Positions 1-10,747 are shown, counted from the stretch's first letter. The stretch is 64,000 nucleotides of DNA from Cladopsammia gracilis (GCA_022457155.1 JAJGOT010000016.1:434001-498000), one strand, 5' to 3'. Notes: generated by a model from the letters alone, not told the origin. Translations and numbers: made by a program.

Positions 1-1
1 G

Positions 2-112
2 CACGTTTTGGGCGAGGAAGTGGGTAATGAAAGTAAAGTATTTCTTCATACAACGACTGGTATTGACCCACCTAACCACGCTAAAATTCGTATGTGGGGA
101 GAGAACCAATAG
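2..112 (+). CDS. Last codons of an unidentified gene entering from the left
   Basis: Frame 2 is open from the window edge to a TAG at 110-112, giving 36 residues that end in KIRMWGENQ. An AATAAA signal at 226-231, about 115 bases after the stop, fits a terminal exon and short 3-prime UTR. The peptide is mixed hydrophilic with no motif I recognise. A short open stretch at a window edge can occur by chance, so this is only a candidate; the sequence to the left would decide it. Confidence 0.3.
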   Translation, partial: HVLGEEVGNESKVFLHTTTGIDPPNHAKIRMWGENQ

Positions 113-584
113 TAATCATGCAGTTTTCTTGGTTTTGCTTTGTCATATGATGCATGAATAATTCAATTCTCAAAACTACTATTTTTACCAATGGGATCAG
201 TTCTTGAGGATGTATTAATGACATAAATAAATAGCGACACGATCCGATGTGGACCAACCAAAAGGGATTATTAGATATTTCTGAGGAATGTAGAAGGCGG
301 TCTAGACTTCCTCAGAAGTCGACTTGTGGGCATTCCAAAAATACTAAGAAATCATCATTCTCGACACGTCAACAGAGCCCCTTAGCCCTCTTAGCCGTAC
401 TTGGACCTCGTGCTCAGGCTCCGACAGTTAAAGGGAAACATGAAGATAGCAACCTCGTTCCCAGGGTTTTTCCCTTTTAAAATTGGGAAGGGAAACAAGG
501 CTGTCTTAACATTTACATCAAAGTTACTGTGCAAGATACATCCATTTGATATAAATACAAGTTAAAACGCGCCATTTTAACATG
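113..584. other. Gene-free stretch left of the serpin
   Basis: This stretch is AT-rich with no convincing coding potential. A polyadenylation-type AATAAA lies at 226-231. A GGGAANNGAAAC match (ISRE-like) lies at 485-496, about 790 bases before the serpin start; one match at that distance is weak evidence of function. Confidence 0.4.
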
Positions 585-1111
585 TTACAGCGGTTACCAC
601 GGTGGCCCACAAAAAGAAAAATAAATAAATAAAAGGCACGCGACCCACCGCCTTCAAAAGCGGCGGATAAAGTTGAGTTTTAGTGGACGTCAATCAAACA
701 AAAGTCGTAAAAATTATTTTGGATTCTGACAGGATTTCAAGAAGACAGCCTTTTTAAGGGATCGACAATTTTACCCGCGAGAATGTAAAACTTAATCAAA
801 ATTTATTTCCAAGCCAGTTTCAGAAACAAAACGAAAAGCTGCCGTTTGCAGAAACCGTGTTTTTTTTTTTATCATGTTGAATAAAGTCTTCCCTTTAAAA
901 CTGTAAATGACTTCGAATTTGGTTGGTTTAAAATTTTACTATTTCTTTTTGGTAAAATTGTTGGAAATCCAGTCGGAATTTCAAAAACAATGTTAACGAC
1001 TTTCCTTTGATTGACGTCAACCAAACCAAGAGAAAGTAATTGGACAATTATAATCTCTTGACCAAACTGAATGAAGTGCGATGGGTCGCGTGTTAATGGT
1101 AACCGCTGTAA
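585..1111. repeat. Inverted-repeat element directly upstream of the serpin
   Basis: A 15-base inverted repeat, TTACAGCGGTTACCA at 585-599 and its complement at 1097-1111, bounds the stretch. Inside it a second symmetric pair, GACGTCAATC near 685 and GATTGACGTC near 1009, lies at similar distances from the two ends. There is no coding capacity. It looks like an old MITE that now supplies most of the serpin 5-prime flank. No target duplication is clear. Confidence 0.5.
1012..1019. promoter_or_regulatory. Perfect CRE palindrome TGACGTCA
   Basis: TGACGTCA is the full cAMP/ATF response element and lies 268 bases before the serpin ATG. It falls inside the inverted-repeat element, whose other arm has a half-matching GGACGTCA. 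It could have been brought in by the element; use as a CREB/ATF site is inference. Confidence 0.35.
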
Positions 1112-1286
1112 TATAACAATAAAAAAGAATAAAAAAAAAATATTTCAGCAAAATGCTTCTCATCTTTGCTCCCGTCCCACGACGCCCCGCGGACCCTGTT
1201 TCCTCGCACGAGAGAGCGACGACTGGAGACGAGGTAGAGATCTTTGCCAAGAAAGCCTGGTACCAACTGTTGCTCAAAACAACAAA

Positions 1287-2447
1287 ATGGCGGAAAGTGG
1301 AAGTGCGGCTTTGGCGACGAACAAATTCGCTCTTGATCTTCACAAGTGTCTCCGAAATGAAGCCAGTTTATCCAGTGGAAACCTGTTTTATTCTCCAGCG
1401 AGTCTTCTTGTCGCCCTTTCGATGACATGTTATGGAGCGAGGGGAAAAACTGCTGAGGAAATAGTGAATGTCCTCCACCTCGATTCTGTTCCATCAGCTG
1501 AGCTAAACAACAACATGAAGATGTTCCTTTCCACCCTAAACATAGCGAGCGACAGCAGCATCAAGCTGCTTACAGTAAACAAGCTGTTCATCGAGAAGAG
1601 CTTTAAAGTCCTGGAGTCCTTTAAAGAAGGAACTCGAGAGTTTTACGACGCTGAAGTTGGTCTTGTTGACTACAAAGCACACACCGAGCAAGCGAGAGAG
1701 GAGATTAACCAGTGGGTGGAACAGAAAACAAACGACAAGATTAAAGATCTGATCCCTGCTGGAATGCTGAATCCAGATACAAGGCTGGCTCTGGTGAATG
1801 CAATTTACTTCAAAGGCTTGTGGCTTCAGCCATTTCGCAAGAACGAAACATTCCCTGCCTCATTTTTCGTGTCTGCAAATGAAGAAATTAAAGTGCCAAC
1901 GATGTGCCAAGAAGGTGATTTCAAGCACTCAAGGTCACAAGAACTTGGTTGCCAAATACTGGAAATGCCATACATTGGTAGTGTGATGTCAATGGTAATC
2001 TTGCTCCCTATAGAAAGGAATGGCCTGGATATTTTGGAAGAAAAGATGACCTTTGACAATCTTCAGAAGTCTCTTTTAACCCTTGATGCCTCCAGAGCTG
2101 TGAAAATAGAAGTGCTTTTGCCGAAATTTATGCTGACTCAGCAGTTTGACCTGAATGACATGTTGTCAAAAATGGGAGCAGAAGAGATGTTCATTACTGG
2201 TAAGGCAAACTTCACTGGTATGGCAGCAGAGCCATTGTTAGTATCCAAGGTCATTCATAAGGCCTTTGTTGAGGTGAATGAGGAAGGCACTGAGGCAACT
2301 GCAGCTACTGCTTTTAGTGTGACTACTGATTGTGCAAGAATGGTGAAGGTGTTCAATGCTAACCATCCTTTTCTGTTCCTCATTCGCCACAACAATACTG
2401 GTGCCATTTTGCTCATGGGCCGTCTTATAAAGCCGATTGAATCATAA
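1287..2447 (+). CDS. Intracellular (clade B-like) serpin, intronless
   Basis: This encodes a 386-residue serine/cysteine protease inhibitor of the serpin fold. The frame is open from 1071, but I chose the ATG at 1287. It has a good context (AACAAAATGG), begins MAESGSAAL like cytosolic serpins, and gives the usual family length; the 72 upstream residues are basic and unlike a serpin. There is no signal peptide. The hinge EEGTEATAATA at about 332-342 has the Gly and small-residue pattern of inhibitory serpins, and the C-terminal block HPFLFLIRHNNTG...GR is present. Counting 17 residues from the first hinge Glu puts Asp348 at P1 and Cys349 at P1-prime (Arg351 is an alternative). The coding region has no intron. 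An AATAAA at 2644-2649 is the likely polyadenylation signal. The target protease is not known. Confidence 0.93.
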   Translation: MAESGSAALATNKFALDLHKCLRNEASLSSGNLFYSPASLLVALSMTCYGARGKTAEEIVNVLHLDSVPSAELNNNMKMFLSTLNIASDSSIKLLTVNKLFIEKSFKVLESFKEGTREFYDAEVGLVDYKAHTEQAREEINQWVEQKTNDKIKDLIPAGMLNPDTRLALVNAIYFKGLWLQPFRKNETFPASFFVSANEEIKVPTMCQEGDFKHSRSQELGCQILEMPYIGSVMSMVILLPIERNGLDILEEKMTFDNLQKSLLTLDASRAVKIEVLLPKFMLTQQFDLNDMLSKMGAEEMFITGKANFTGMAAEPLLVSKVIHKAFVEVNEEGTEATAATAFSVTTDCARMVKVFNANHPFLFLIRHNNTGAILLMGRLIKPIES

Positions 2448-2643
2448 CTGACTGATAAGTAAATATCATTATACATTGTAGATACTTTCTGTATTCTGAC
2501 TGACTAAGAGCCTGCATGTACAGTAATTCTGTAGATCAGTTCACCCTACAGATTATTCACTAATCTGGCAGCAGATTAGTAAATAATCTGTAGAGTGCAT
2601 ACACAATGTTCATGGGTGGTAAATTCTATCCTTGTTGAAAAAT

Positions 2644-2649
2644 AATAAA
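2644..2649 (+). terminator. Polyadenylation signal of the serpin gene
   Basis: AATAAA lies 197 bases after the serpin stop codon, and T/G-rich sequence follows (TGTGTTTATCGTTAG). It is the first canonical hexamer after the stop. Confidence 0.55.
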
Positions 2650-2739
2650 CTGTGTTCCGTGCGACAGTGTGTTTATCGTTAGTTTTTTTTTAAACAATGA
2701 ATATAAGAAAATAATTGTTAGATTTTTTTATATTTCCAC

Positions 2740-2818
2740 AATAATCAAGGTCTCGGTAATTGTTATCAGCCTCGGCCTTCGGATTCGGCTGATAACACTT
2801 ACTTTGACCTTGATTATT
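2740..2818. repeat. Nested hairpin repeat
   Basis: Outer arms of 13 bases (AATAATCAAGGTC at 2740-2752 and its complement at 2806-2818) enclose inner arms of 10 bases (2762-2771 and 2787-2796). The whole folds into one interrupted stem. It is probably a small foldback element; no gene is nearby apart from the serpin upstream. Confidence 0.55.
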
Positions 2819-3230
2819 CCTGATATCACAAAAACTGCATCCAATATTAAACATTTATTATTTCTTGTGTCAGTTGAAACAATATACATCTATATGTAGA
2901 CATACACTGTAGCAGGTTTAATTGCACCTGCAAGATCTGGCCTTGAAGCCAAACTTGAGGAAGCATACTTGGACAATGTAACCATACCAGAATCATATTG
3001 ATTTGCCTAAAGTGAGCACATCAGCCAAAATATCTTGTTAATTCCCAGAAGGATATATAGAGTTCTTATCCATCAGCCAATGTCTGCATTGTGTAATCAG
3101 ATAATAATCTTGGCCATAGAAGGAGATGGGGAGTTGCATGTACTAAAAGACGGTGTGCTGCAAAGGCTGTCAAACACTGAACTTTGTTTATAACAAAGAT
3201 TTTAATAATAATGATACTAATGATAACTTA

Positions 3231-3679
3231 AAGTGCACCTAACCCCCAATTTTGTTTTCTTTTAATCAACTCACTGTACGTTGAAATATTTCTTGTTTAT
3301 AACATCGCATTAGTGAGATAATTATAGAGATATGAATTTACAAAATGCTAATTAGATGATGTCAAATCAAGACTTTACCATTATTTCTACTTCAATTTAC
3401 AATACGCAGTTCACAGTTTAAGGATAATCAATTTATGAAATACTAAATAAAAACTGTTAATAGTCAATTGATTTGTTAAAAAAATATTACTTGGAGGTGG
3501 AAACAAGTAGTTGTATAATAAAGGAGTCTTGATTTGATGTCATTTTGTAAATTCAAACCCCCATAATTCACTAACACAACATTAAAAACGAATTATTTAC
3601 ATGTAACTATTCAACTTTTCAACATACATAGAGTTGATTAAGCAAAAAAACAATTTTGGGGTTACATGTAGGTGCACTT
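3231..3679. repeat. Palindromic MITE of about 450 bp
   Basis: The ends are AAGTGCACCT at 3231 and its complement ending at 3679. The symmetry continues inwards: the stretch after 3340 (GATGTCAAATCAAGAC) is mirrored near 3525. Nearly the whole element is therefore two diverged arms around a centre near 3460. It is non-coding. Confidence 0.6.
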
Positions 3680-4940
3680 CAAATTTAGTACATGTAGAAA
3701 TACTCAGGTTCAATTATACATGTAGAGATTCTGCTGCTCTCATTGGTGGAGGCTTACATATTATGTTGCAATAATCAACTTGTGTGAAGTGATTATAGCC
3801 AGGAGGACAATTTTTTTTAGAATGGCCACCACATGATTACACATTTGTGAAGTACCATGCTGTAATTTGATGGTCTGTATTTCAAGTAGGAAATTTTGGG
3901 TCTTTGCCCCATATCTGCTAATTACAAATGTAGGGTTTCGGTATAATTACATGTATACAATTTGCTGTAAACAATTATTGAGGTCATGGTAAACAGGCTT
4001 TTGCTTGTACTGTGAGATTTACCACAACTATCAAATCTTGATACAGTGCATGTTACAGTACAACCAGGCTTTCCACATGCACCCTGAATGTGTAAGTGCC
4101 TGAGGCATTAACAATGAGCATTTGAAATATGCATGCATAAATGTGCATGCAAAATTGTGACACCAAAAAAAAAAATAGTAATAATAAAAATGAGAAAAAC
4201 GGAGGCCATTTTATAACTCATGCCGCTACGTGCATGAGTATATAATGATTATAGTGACAAGTGTTATGGTCAAAACTAGGCAATGGCATTAGAAACTTGT
4301 CATGTGTTTACATGTTCAGGAGAGCTATTCGCAATTTGCAACCTCTGTTAGTGCATAATGTTTTATTCATTCGTGTATTTGTTCATTTTCTTTTTTGATT
4401 ACTATATTTTTACATAATTTCTTTTTACCTTTTATCTTTTATTGTACATACATTTTAGTTAAATTAATTTTTAGTATAATAGCATCCTCAGTTAGCTTGT
4501 TGTATTAGCTAAATAACTTTGACACTTAAATAAATGTATTATTATTGTTGTTATTATTATTATTTTCACTTGTTGCAGACTGGATATTTGTGTTAAAAAA
4601 AGGGTTATGTGGATTTTAACGTAATGGGGGGGGGGGGGGGTGGGGGGTGGGGGAGGAGAGCTTATTGCATTGCTGATTCAGTAGACACGCGTAAGAGTTG
4701 AATTAACTACATGGGAGGGTGAGATGGGAAGAGGAAGGGAGGATTTGATCCGATTTGCCCAATATTCTTGGCCCTATAAAGGTGGACATTTTGACCAAAC
4801 ATTTTGCAGCCATTGCGGTTGTAACTATCCTGGGGAAAATAACCACTCCCAGCCCCCACTTCCACTTCACCTCATCTTCAGCAAGACAGGAAGAGTATTT
4901 GGTGCTTGGAAACGTACTGAGAAACGTACTAGCTTAGTAA
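3680..4940. other. Gene-free stretch with a G-tract and a low-complexity tail
   Basis: I see no gene. It holds an AT-rich stretch ending in an ATT/GTT microsatellite at about 4538-4564, which could be a retroelement tail. It also has a long G-tract (4626-4656) with two single interruptions, which could form G-quadruplexes. Short ORFs here have no recognisable motif. Confidence 0.4.
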
Positions 4941-4954
4941 TAGTAATTGGACTA

Positions 4955-4991
<37 letters not shown>

Positions 4992-5343
4992 CTACGAGCA
5001 CGATTACCCCCCTAATTGTACGACACGAAGTTCAATTACTAATTAATCGAATCAATAACAAAATTCGAGATTAAAAAGTCTATGTGAAGTTTTTTTTAAC
5101 TCAAAACGTTAAGGATATTTAATATCAGTTTGAAAGCAGGAAGAAACAGCGAGAAAAAAAAAACATTTAAGTGCACCTGATTGACGCGCGCGCAACGTAG
5201 GTGTCCAATTACAGCTATCCAATTACAAAAAGTTGTAATTCGATAGCTGTAATTGGACATCCACGTGACCACGCGCCAATTACGTAAGAAATAGGCGCGC
5301 GGATGACCAATCACAATCGAGAATTTTGTTATTGATACGATTA
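4941..5343. repeat. Composite foldback elements
   Basis: Three stem structures lie side by side or nested. (1) 4941-4953 pairs with 5029-5041, and inside them 4961-4981 pairs with 5001-5021. (2) 5044-5067 pairs with 5318-5343 as long-range arms. (3) A near-perfect 24-base stem, 5203-5226 with 5235-5258, lies inside structure 2. The shared word GTAATTGGA suggests a common origin. No coding sequence. Confidence 0.6.
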
Positions 5344-6033
5344 AAGTGCAAAACAGTACTAACCAATAAAATAATCGATATTTCAATCTTAAATCTTAAA
5401 CATTTATTTTTTTATAAGCTATATACATGTATGAAAACAGAGGTGCCCAGTTCAGAAATGCTGGTTTGAATTGAGCTTTGTAAACTATATAAGGACTTGC
5501 ATTACAAAACTAATGTACAACTTACATCACTATTATGCTGAAAAATAACACTATTATGCCGGCATCAGAACTAACAGAGCAATCTTTGTTCATCCGAAGA
5601 GTAGAACGAGCCGAAAAAAACAGCAACAAATGGATGGGGTTAATCCAATTCAGTAGTATTTTAAATCCGACAATTCTCAATTGCGTTACTGAAACTCCCC
5701 GTTCTTACTGGCTTACACAATCGATGGGTGTAGCCTTTTGTTTCCTTTTTAATATTTGGAAATCTTTCTCTTAAAGTTACATCTGATTGTTATAAAGTTT
5801 TTTTTTCGTTGTCGTTACCCAATCCTGCGAACCGAACACAACTGTCAACACTGCATTTATCTCGTTCTGATTATAGCTAATACAGTTTAAATGAAGTCAT
5901 AGTCAACTACAGTAATCATGCCGTCATCGACAAACTAAGCCGTCTATCTGAGAACAAAAATTCTCGACGATAAAACTGACAACAGTTAACAGGGTTGCTA
6001 TTAAATGAAACAGAAACTGTTACTGCTAGAAAG

Positions 6034-6963
6034 TCATGCATAGCTGTCCTCCTTCGAACTTTGAAGATCAATGATTTCTAGAATAGAGAGTAAGATCGCG
6101 ATAATATTCTTTGCGATGAAGATGGCTTCGTCCTTTTCGTATTTGAACACGATCACCAAACGAATGATCAAGAAGACGCTATTGACAACAATTATTTCAA
6201 CGATGTTGCGGGCTATTGCTGTGCGTCTTCTCGTCTTCTGTTCTTCGAGGTCAATTTCTATCATCTGCCAGGGTGACAGCAGCAAGCTCAAACAGGCCAC
6301 GGAGATCATTACTTTGCCAAATACGTTAGAAATACCATAGTTGTGTTCTTGCTCCTCAAGAACGATATCTATCATCTCCACTGCGTCTAACAGATCCACT
6401 GCCAACTGAACACACAACTTGGAAACCGCGCCTTTGTATTCCCTTGCATCGCTTGCAGTGTTCATTAACAGCAGCAACAGAAGCGGTGTTACACACAGTG
6501 TTGCCTTTAACCAAATCGGACCAAGGGTTTTATTTTCAATAGCAGACGTCGCGTTTATGGAGGCCGCGGACGTCGCGTTGCAGGCGGCAAACGTTGCATT
6601 GGAGGTCGTGGATGTCGCGTTGCTGGCCGCAAACGTTGCATTGGAGGCCGAAGACGTCGTGTTGAATGCTAGCTCATTCCCTGCAACTCCAAATACGATG
6701 CCAATGCTGGGAATCAAGCCGGGGAAAACGTACAAAGCCCATACACAAAATGACTGGCGAAGTTTCAGAAATTTTGCCTTTTTGAAAAGCGCAAGGAAAA
6801 GCCACAGTGTCACTGATGGTGCATAAAATAGAGCTGCAGCATACCAAACGTTATCATTGTATCTTGCAGGATACGAGGCAAGCAAAAAACACTGACTGAT
6901 TATCAGCGCGAAAAATACAAAACGTCCAACGTGCATAAGAACGACAAGAACCGGTAAAGCCAT
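6034..6963 (-). CDS. TMEM26-like multi-pass membrane protein (locus A), sequon-rich loop
   Basis: This encodes 309 residues in one exon. There are about seven or eight hydrophobic segments, and the family core is present as AVDLLDAVEMIDIVL, a conserved Arg in the seventh segment and FIAKN in the eighth. The spacing resembles vertebrate TMEM26; biochemical function is unknown. The loop after the third segment is expanded: Asn101, 108, 115, 122, 129, 137 and 144 all start N-glycosylation sequons, about one per seven residues. DNA shows a 42-bp tandem duplication (6560-6601, 6602-6643) behind part of this array. The loop is predicted to be extracytoplasmic. This locus and its promoter match the ghost promoters at 20226 and 35009, so it represents an A-type clade otherwise lost here. 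The start at 6963 is the first ATG; Met10 is an alternative. Confidence 0.8.
   Translation of the reverse strand: MALPVLVVLMHVGRFVFFALIISQCFLLASYPARYNDNVWYAAALFYAPSVTLWLFLALFKKAKFLKLRQSFCVWALYVFPGLIPSIGIVFGVAGNELAFNTTSSASNATFAASNATSTTSNATFAACNATSAASINATSAIENKTLGPIWLKATLCVTPLLLLLLMNTASDAREYKGAVSKLCVQLAVDLLDAVEMIDIVLEEQEHNYGISNVFGKVMISVACLSLLLSPWQMIEIDLEEQKTRRRTAIARNIVEIIVVNSVFLIIRLVIVFKYEKDEAIFIAKNIIAILLSILEIIDLQSSKEDSYA
6560..6643. repeat. 42-bp tandem duplication coding for sequon heptads
   Basis: Two adjacent 42-bp units (6560-6601 and 6602-6643) differ at a few positions, and a third partial unit follows. Each unit encodes two seven-residue repeats with an NAT sequon. It lies inside locus A and keeps the frame. 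Confidence 0.75.
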
Positions 6964-7272
6964 GATGTGAAGTATTTTAGCTCAGAGTGCTGTCTGTTAT
7001 GTAGACGTCGACGAAGTTTTAGCGAATAGGAAAACGCCACATTGACTATAAAACACATGACATGTGTACATTGCTTACGTCAACCTTTCCGGGCCTTTTC
7101 GTAACACTGGGGCTTTCCCGCTTTTGATTTCGATTTGATGAAACAAACAAGCTTGGAAATTTCCGGTATTCTAAGCATACTATCGGCAGAACGATTTTGA
7201 AGCAAATAGAACTTCACTGCAACTGAACAGAAACAAATAATAACGCAGATTCGCTGGCGTCGGGAGAGCTTT

Positions 7273-7353
7273 TTCCTAGAAATCTCTAAGTGCCCGCTAA
7301 GTGACAGGTTGCTTTTCTCAGAATTACATAATTATTATGTCCGGGGATTCCCC
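7273..7353 (-). promoter_or_regulatory. GAS/GAS/kappa-B module upstream of locus A
   Basis: Going away from the gene there are TTCCTAGAA (7273-7281), TTCTCAGAA (7315-7323) and the perfect kappa-B palindrome GGGGATTCCCC (7343-7353). These are 310-390 bases before the ATG. The same arrangement, with homologous sequence around it, occurs at 20226-20306 and 35009-35093. Binding by STAT-like and Rel-like factors is inferred from consensus only. Confidence 0.55.
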
Positions 7354-7480
7354 TAATAATAATACACACAATTTCTATTGGGTGATCGTTTTGATATGTT
7401 GCATTAGGACATTTTGATGAAGAGAAGCAAAGATACAGACACTATGCACTAGTCCGGACTGAAAAATTTACTAACTATTA

Positions 7481-7787
7481 CAGTCAAAATACTCAGCGCG
7501 TTCCGCTTTAATATCATTTGGGAATGACTTTCATTCATCGGGAACGGATTTGCGGCATTATTGAAATCAAAATTCAGGTTGCCTTAAAAATTTCCCCTGT
7601 GAACAGTTTTGACTGATTTCTGAGTAAATAAACCAATCATCATTCGTTATTTCGAATGACGCTACCGTTGAAAGATTCAAAAAAAATCAATTTTAAACCT
7701 GAATTTTGATTTCAATAATGCAATCCGTTCTCTATTAATAAAAGTCATTGCCAAATGGTAAGCGGAACGCGCTGAGTATTTTGACTG
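7481..7787. mobile_element. TA-flanked MITE, 307 bp (Tc1/mariner-like)
   Basis: Perfect inverted ends begin CAGTCAAAATACTCAG at 7481, with the complement ending at 7787; each arm is about 28 bases. Both ends are flanked by TA (7479-7480 and 7788-7789). It has no transposase. Confidence 0.75.
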
Positions 7788-8545
7788 TAAAAGTGTTACA
7801 GAAATTTAAAATAAATAGCCGCAGCATGCCCAGTACATACAAACGTGAATAAATGCAGTTTTAAATTTTGGCGCAAACAACAACAGCAAACTAGAGCAAG
7901 ATTAATATGTTTTTTAAAAAAATTATGAAGAGCAAAGTTGATATTCTGTTGTGAAACAACACCCTGTCTCTATTACAACTTGAACCTTGCTAATACAGTA
8001 CGTCTCACTCGATATTCTCGATTACAGGTCATGGTCTGGGACACTGTTAAGTGGAACCCAATGAGAAATATTTAATAAAAACGCTTGGAATGGCGTTGTA
8101 CTGTTTTCCCATATCATTGTTATTGGTGCTTTTCAAGGAATCTGTGTGAAAGCTAAATACACAGTTTCAGATTTTCGGTTCTTTCAGAGAAATATTTCGG
8201 CAGCAGAAAATTTTAGAGAAAAGGAATCTTATTCCCTAAATTTGTTAGCTGCTTTTACCGTTCCGAAAATCCTAACTGACCTTACTTTGTACCCAAAACG
8301 ACATTTTTTATCCGTCTGAAAACAAAAAGCGTTAATTTGTGTTAGGGTCGTGTTAAGTTTACGTAGAAACCCATAAGTGGGTTGAAACGTGAAACCGCAT
8401 TCACAGCTTTCAAGTCATTTTTTGCTTAGTACCATATTTGGAAATCCCTCGGTCCCTCGAGATTGGAAGCAAGTTGTTCTAGCGAATTGAATGCTTAATA
8501 TTTTTACCTTGATTTTCCAAATATGGCTGTAACAACTTCTTAGCA
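7788..8545. other. Gene-free upstream DNA of locus A
   Basis: There is no gene. The part at about 7790-8000 is homologous to 20520-20700 and 35680-35850, which flank C and I. This shows that A once had the same neighbourhood as those blocks. Confidence 0.5.
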
Positions 8546-8722
8546 AATAGGCCATTTCCGAGTTACGTTGTGCCTCGTTGTCAAAGCGAGGCTAGGTGCA
8601 AAACCTTTCATATGAAGATGAGTTTAATTTGCATTTGAATACAAACTCATTTTCATATGAAAGATTTTGCACCTAGCCTCGCTTTGACAACGAGGCATAA
8701 TGTAACTCGGAAATGGCCTATT
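8546..8722. repeat. Near-perfect palindromic MITE, 177 bp
   Basis: Arms of about 80 bases begin AATAGGCCATTTCCG at 8546, and the complement ends at 8722; the arms meet near 8640. Each arm holds a further small stem (GCCTCG...CGAGGC). It is non-coding and could form a long single hairpin. Confidence 0.75.
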
Positions 8723-9238
8723 GATGAATAATTGGAAGCTTGTTTTGAAGCGTACAACAGACAGTTGCACGTTTTAACCCTCTTATGGGTTTCTTCTTAA
8801 CAAAACTCTAGTTTTTAAAAGGACATTGTCCCGGCTGATATATCGTGTTTTGAAATGCGAAGAAAAAATCGCCAAAATTGATGAAACCAAAGAAATATTA
8901 ATCAAAGAAACAAAATAACGACTAAAAAGGTCAAAATTCCACAAGAATGACAATTTGACAGGCGGTCAAGAAATCAAATTTGATTAACGGTAATCCACTT
9001 CCATCCTTGTAATCCTGCACTTAACCTCCAAAATTTGCTTCTGTTGTGTTTTACATACAAGCCTTTTTGTTTAATTAAGTTGTATATTTGGTGGAATTTG
9101 GAAATAAGGTTTAGAGAATTTTTTAGTATTTCGGCGGGACAGCGTCCCTTTATGCTAATTAGCTTTCCTCCGAAATGATTCGTTGGCTGCCCCAGGCTAG
9201 CATTCAATTCTCTTTTGCATTATAGAATAACATATTCA

Positions 9239-9850
9239 CCCTCGGACGTACACGCAAACTTATACCCCACCGTGGTACAAAGAGGTGGGGGAGGGCGGGG
9301 GAGGGGGGGGGGGGGGAGGTGGTTGTTGCAACCTTCCCCCACCCCTTGGGTTTTTACGACGTTGCAATATTTCGGAAATATTTTACATGATAGCTCGCTA
9401 TGTGCTCTACAAGATAAGGTAAATATTATGGGTTGTGGCGCTGCTGGGATCCGTGACGTCATTCAAAATGGCCGCCAAGACGGCCGCCATCTTGGATTTT
9501 ACTAAAAATTCAAATTTATCGGGAAAATGTGGAAATTGCAAAAATTGTTTGCTAGAGTTGCAAAATAACATACAATCAAACATTTTCATGCTTTTAATAG
9601 CATTTGATATGTTGTTTTTTTACTGAAAAAAGGTGAAAAATATGCATTTTTATTCAAAAATGGCTTGACCACATGTTACTTATGACGTTATATCTCGTTA
9701 CCATAGCAACCGCTTATCGCCAAACTTTACCAAAATGTGTCTTTATAATAAGGATAAATGAACGGCTTCTGAAAACGGCATGTGCTTATCGTAAATGGTA
9801 TTGAAAATATCAGAGAAAAACATTAACCCCCCACCTTGTACGTCCAAGGG
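9239..9850. mobile_element. TTAA-type MITE family, copy 1 (612 bp)
   Basis: This is one of three copies in the window (others at 38931 and 41057). All share the ends ACCCTCGGACGTAC / GTACGTCCAAGGGT, a long G-tract near the left end and a GGCCGCCATCTTGGATTT segment. The right flank is TTAA (9851-9854) and the left flank a degenerate TTCA. The equivalent site beside H (about 30560) is an uninterrupted TTAA, so this copy inserted after the B/H duplication. Confidence 0.75.
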
Positions 9851-9889
9851 TTAAATTTCCAAATTTTTATAAAAGTTTAGTGCAACGTT

Positions 9890-10231
9890 GGGCGCGTTTT
9901 TTGGGGACATATTCTGGTAATCTGAAATCAGAATACGTTAACAAAACTATGTTGTTTACATTCTCACAGGCCAAATTTTTTCGCGGTGCATATAGTCAAA
10001 GTAGTGACTTCTTTTCGTATTTTACGAGAGAAATAGGTGCAATAATTAGAGATATTGTGTTTATGGGAGCCAGAATATGGCCCAACAAAAACGCGCCCGT
10101 TGTTTCGATTTCCAGTCGTTTTAGCCAGTGAACAGGCTTCTTTTTGGGGAATTGGATAACGCGCTCGGCTCGCATCGCTCGCCGATTTTAACCTAACCCA
10201 ATTTCCCAAAAAGAAGCCTGTTCACAGGCTA
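9890..10231. repeat. Two adjacent foldback elements
   Basis: The first (9890-10098) has ends GGGCGCGTTTTT and its complement, with CATATTCTGG mirrored inside. The second (10122-10231) has ends TAGCC(A/T)GTGAACAGG and complement, with the arm continuing through CTTCTTTTTGGG. Both are absent from the homologous stretch beside H (about 30600-30650), so they are insertions in this block. Confidence 0.6.
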
Positions 10232-10747
10232 CAGCTGTTTTGAAAACCGGACTGAAAATCGAGCCTAAGTGCAACGCAACAGCTCGTAAATTTGTTCACT
10301 GAAATTTTTGGCCACTAAAATAGTCAGATAAAGAATCCAAATGGATGGGGCTGTAACGTACACAAAAATCCCTTTACGTTTTTTTTTTCTTTTTCTTTTA
10401 TTTTAAATACAAATACAGGGGTCATACATCCCTTTACAATTAACAAGACCCATAAGGTCCATAAGAAATCTTGAATTATTTTGCATGAGCAAAACGGAAA
10501 ATGTAAAATTTGAAATGAAATGCAACTCTCCGTGTTCCTGTCGCTTAATTAGTACAACGTTTTAGTTCTATTTTGCCACTTCCAGCCGAAAAAGGCAAAA
10601 TATGTAAAATTTCTTCATGACCTCAAGCGAGGACGTGTTCATAATACGACATTTTGCTTGAAATCTTTCGACAGGAAGAAATCATGAGTGATTGCTGCCA
10701 TATAAAGCCGCGCCAGTTCACGGAATGATATCGGTGTTGACACGCTT

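Noticed and set aside
485..496. ISRE-like word upstream of the serpin
   Set aside because: A single match about 790 bases from the start, with no repeat of the word or link to other sites; expected by chance at this density.
1071..1286. 72-residue N-terminal extension of the serpin
   Set aside because: It is basic, has no signal peptide, overlaps the inverted-repeat element and is unlike any serpin. The ATG at 1287 has a better context and gives the standard length.
6071..6826. Open frames on the plus strand across locus A, including an Ala/Val-rich one at 6419-6826
   Set aside because: They are antisense shadows of the sequon-rich locus A. The repeat makes both strands open, and paralogues do not keep them.
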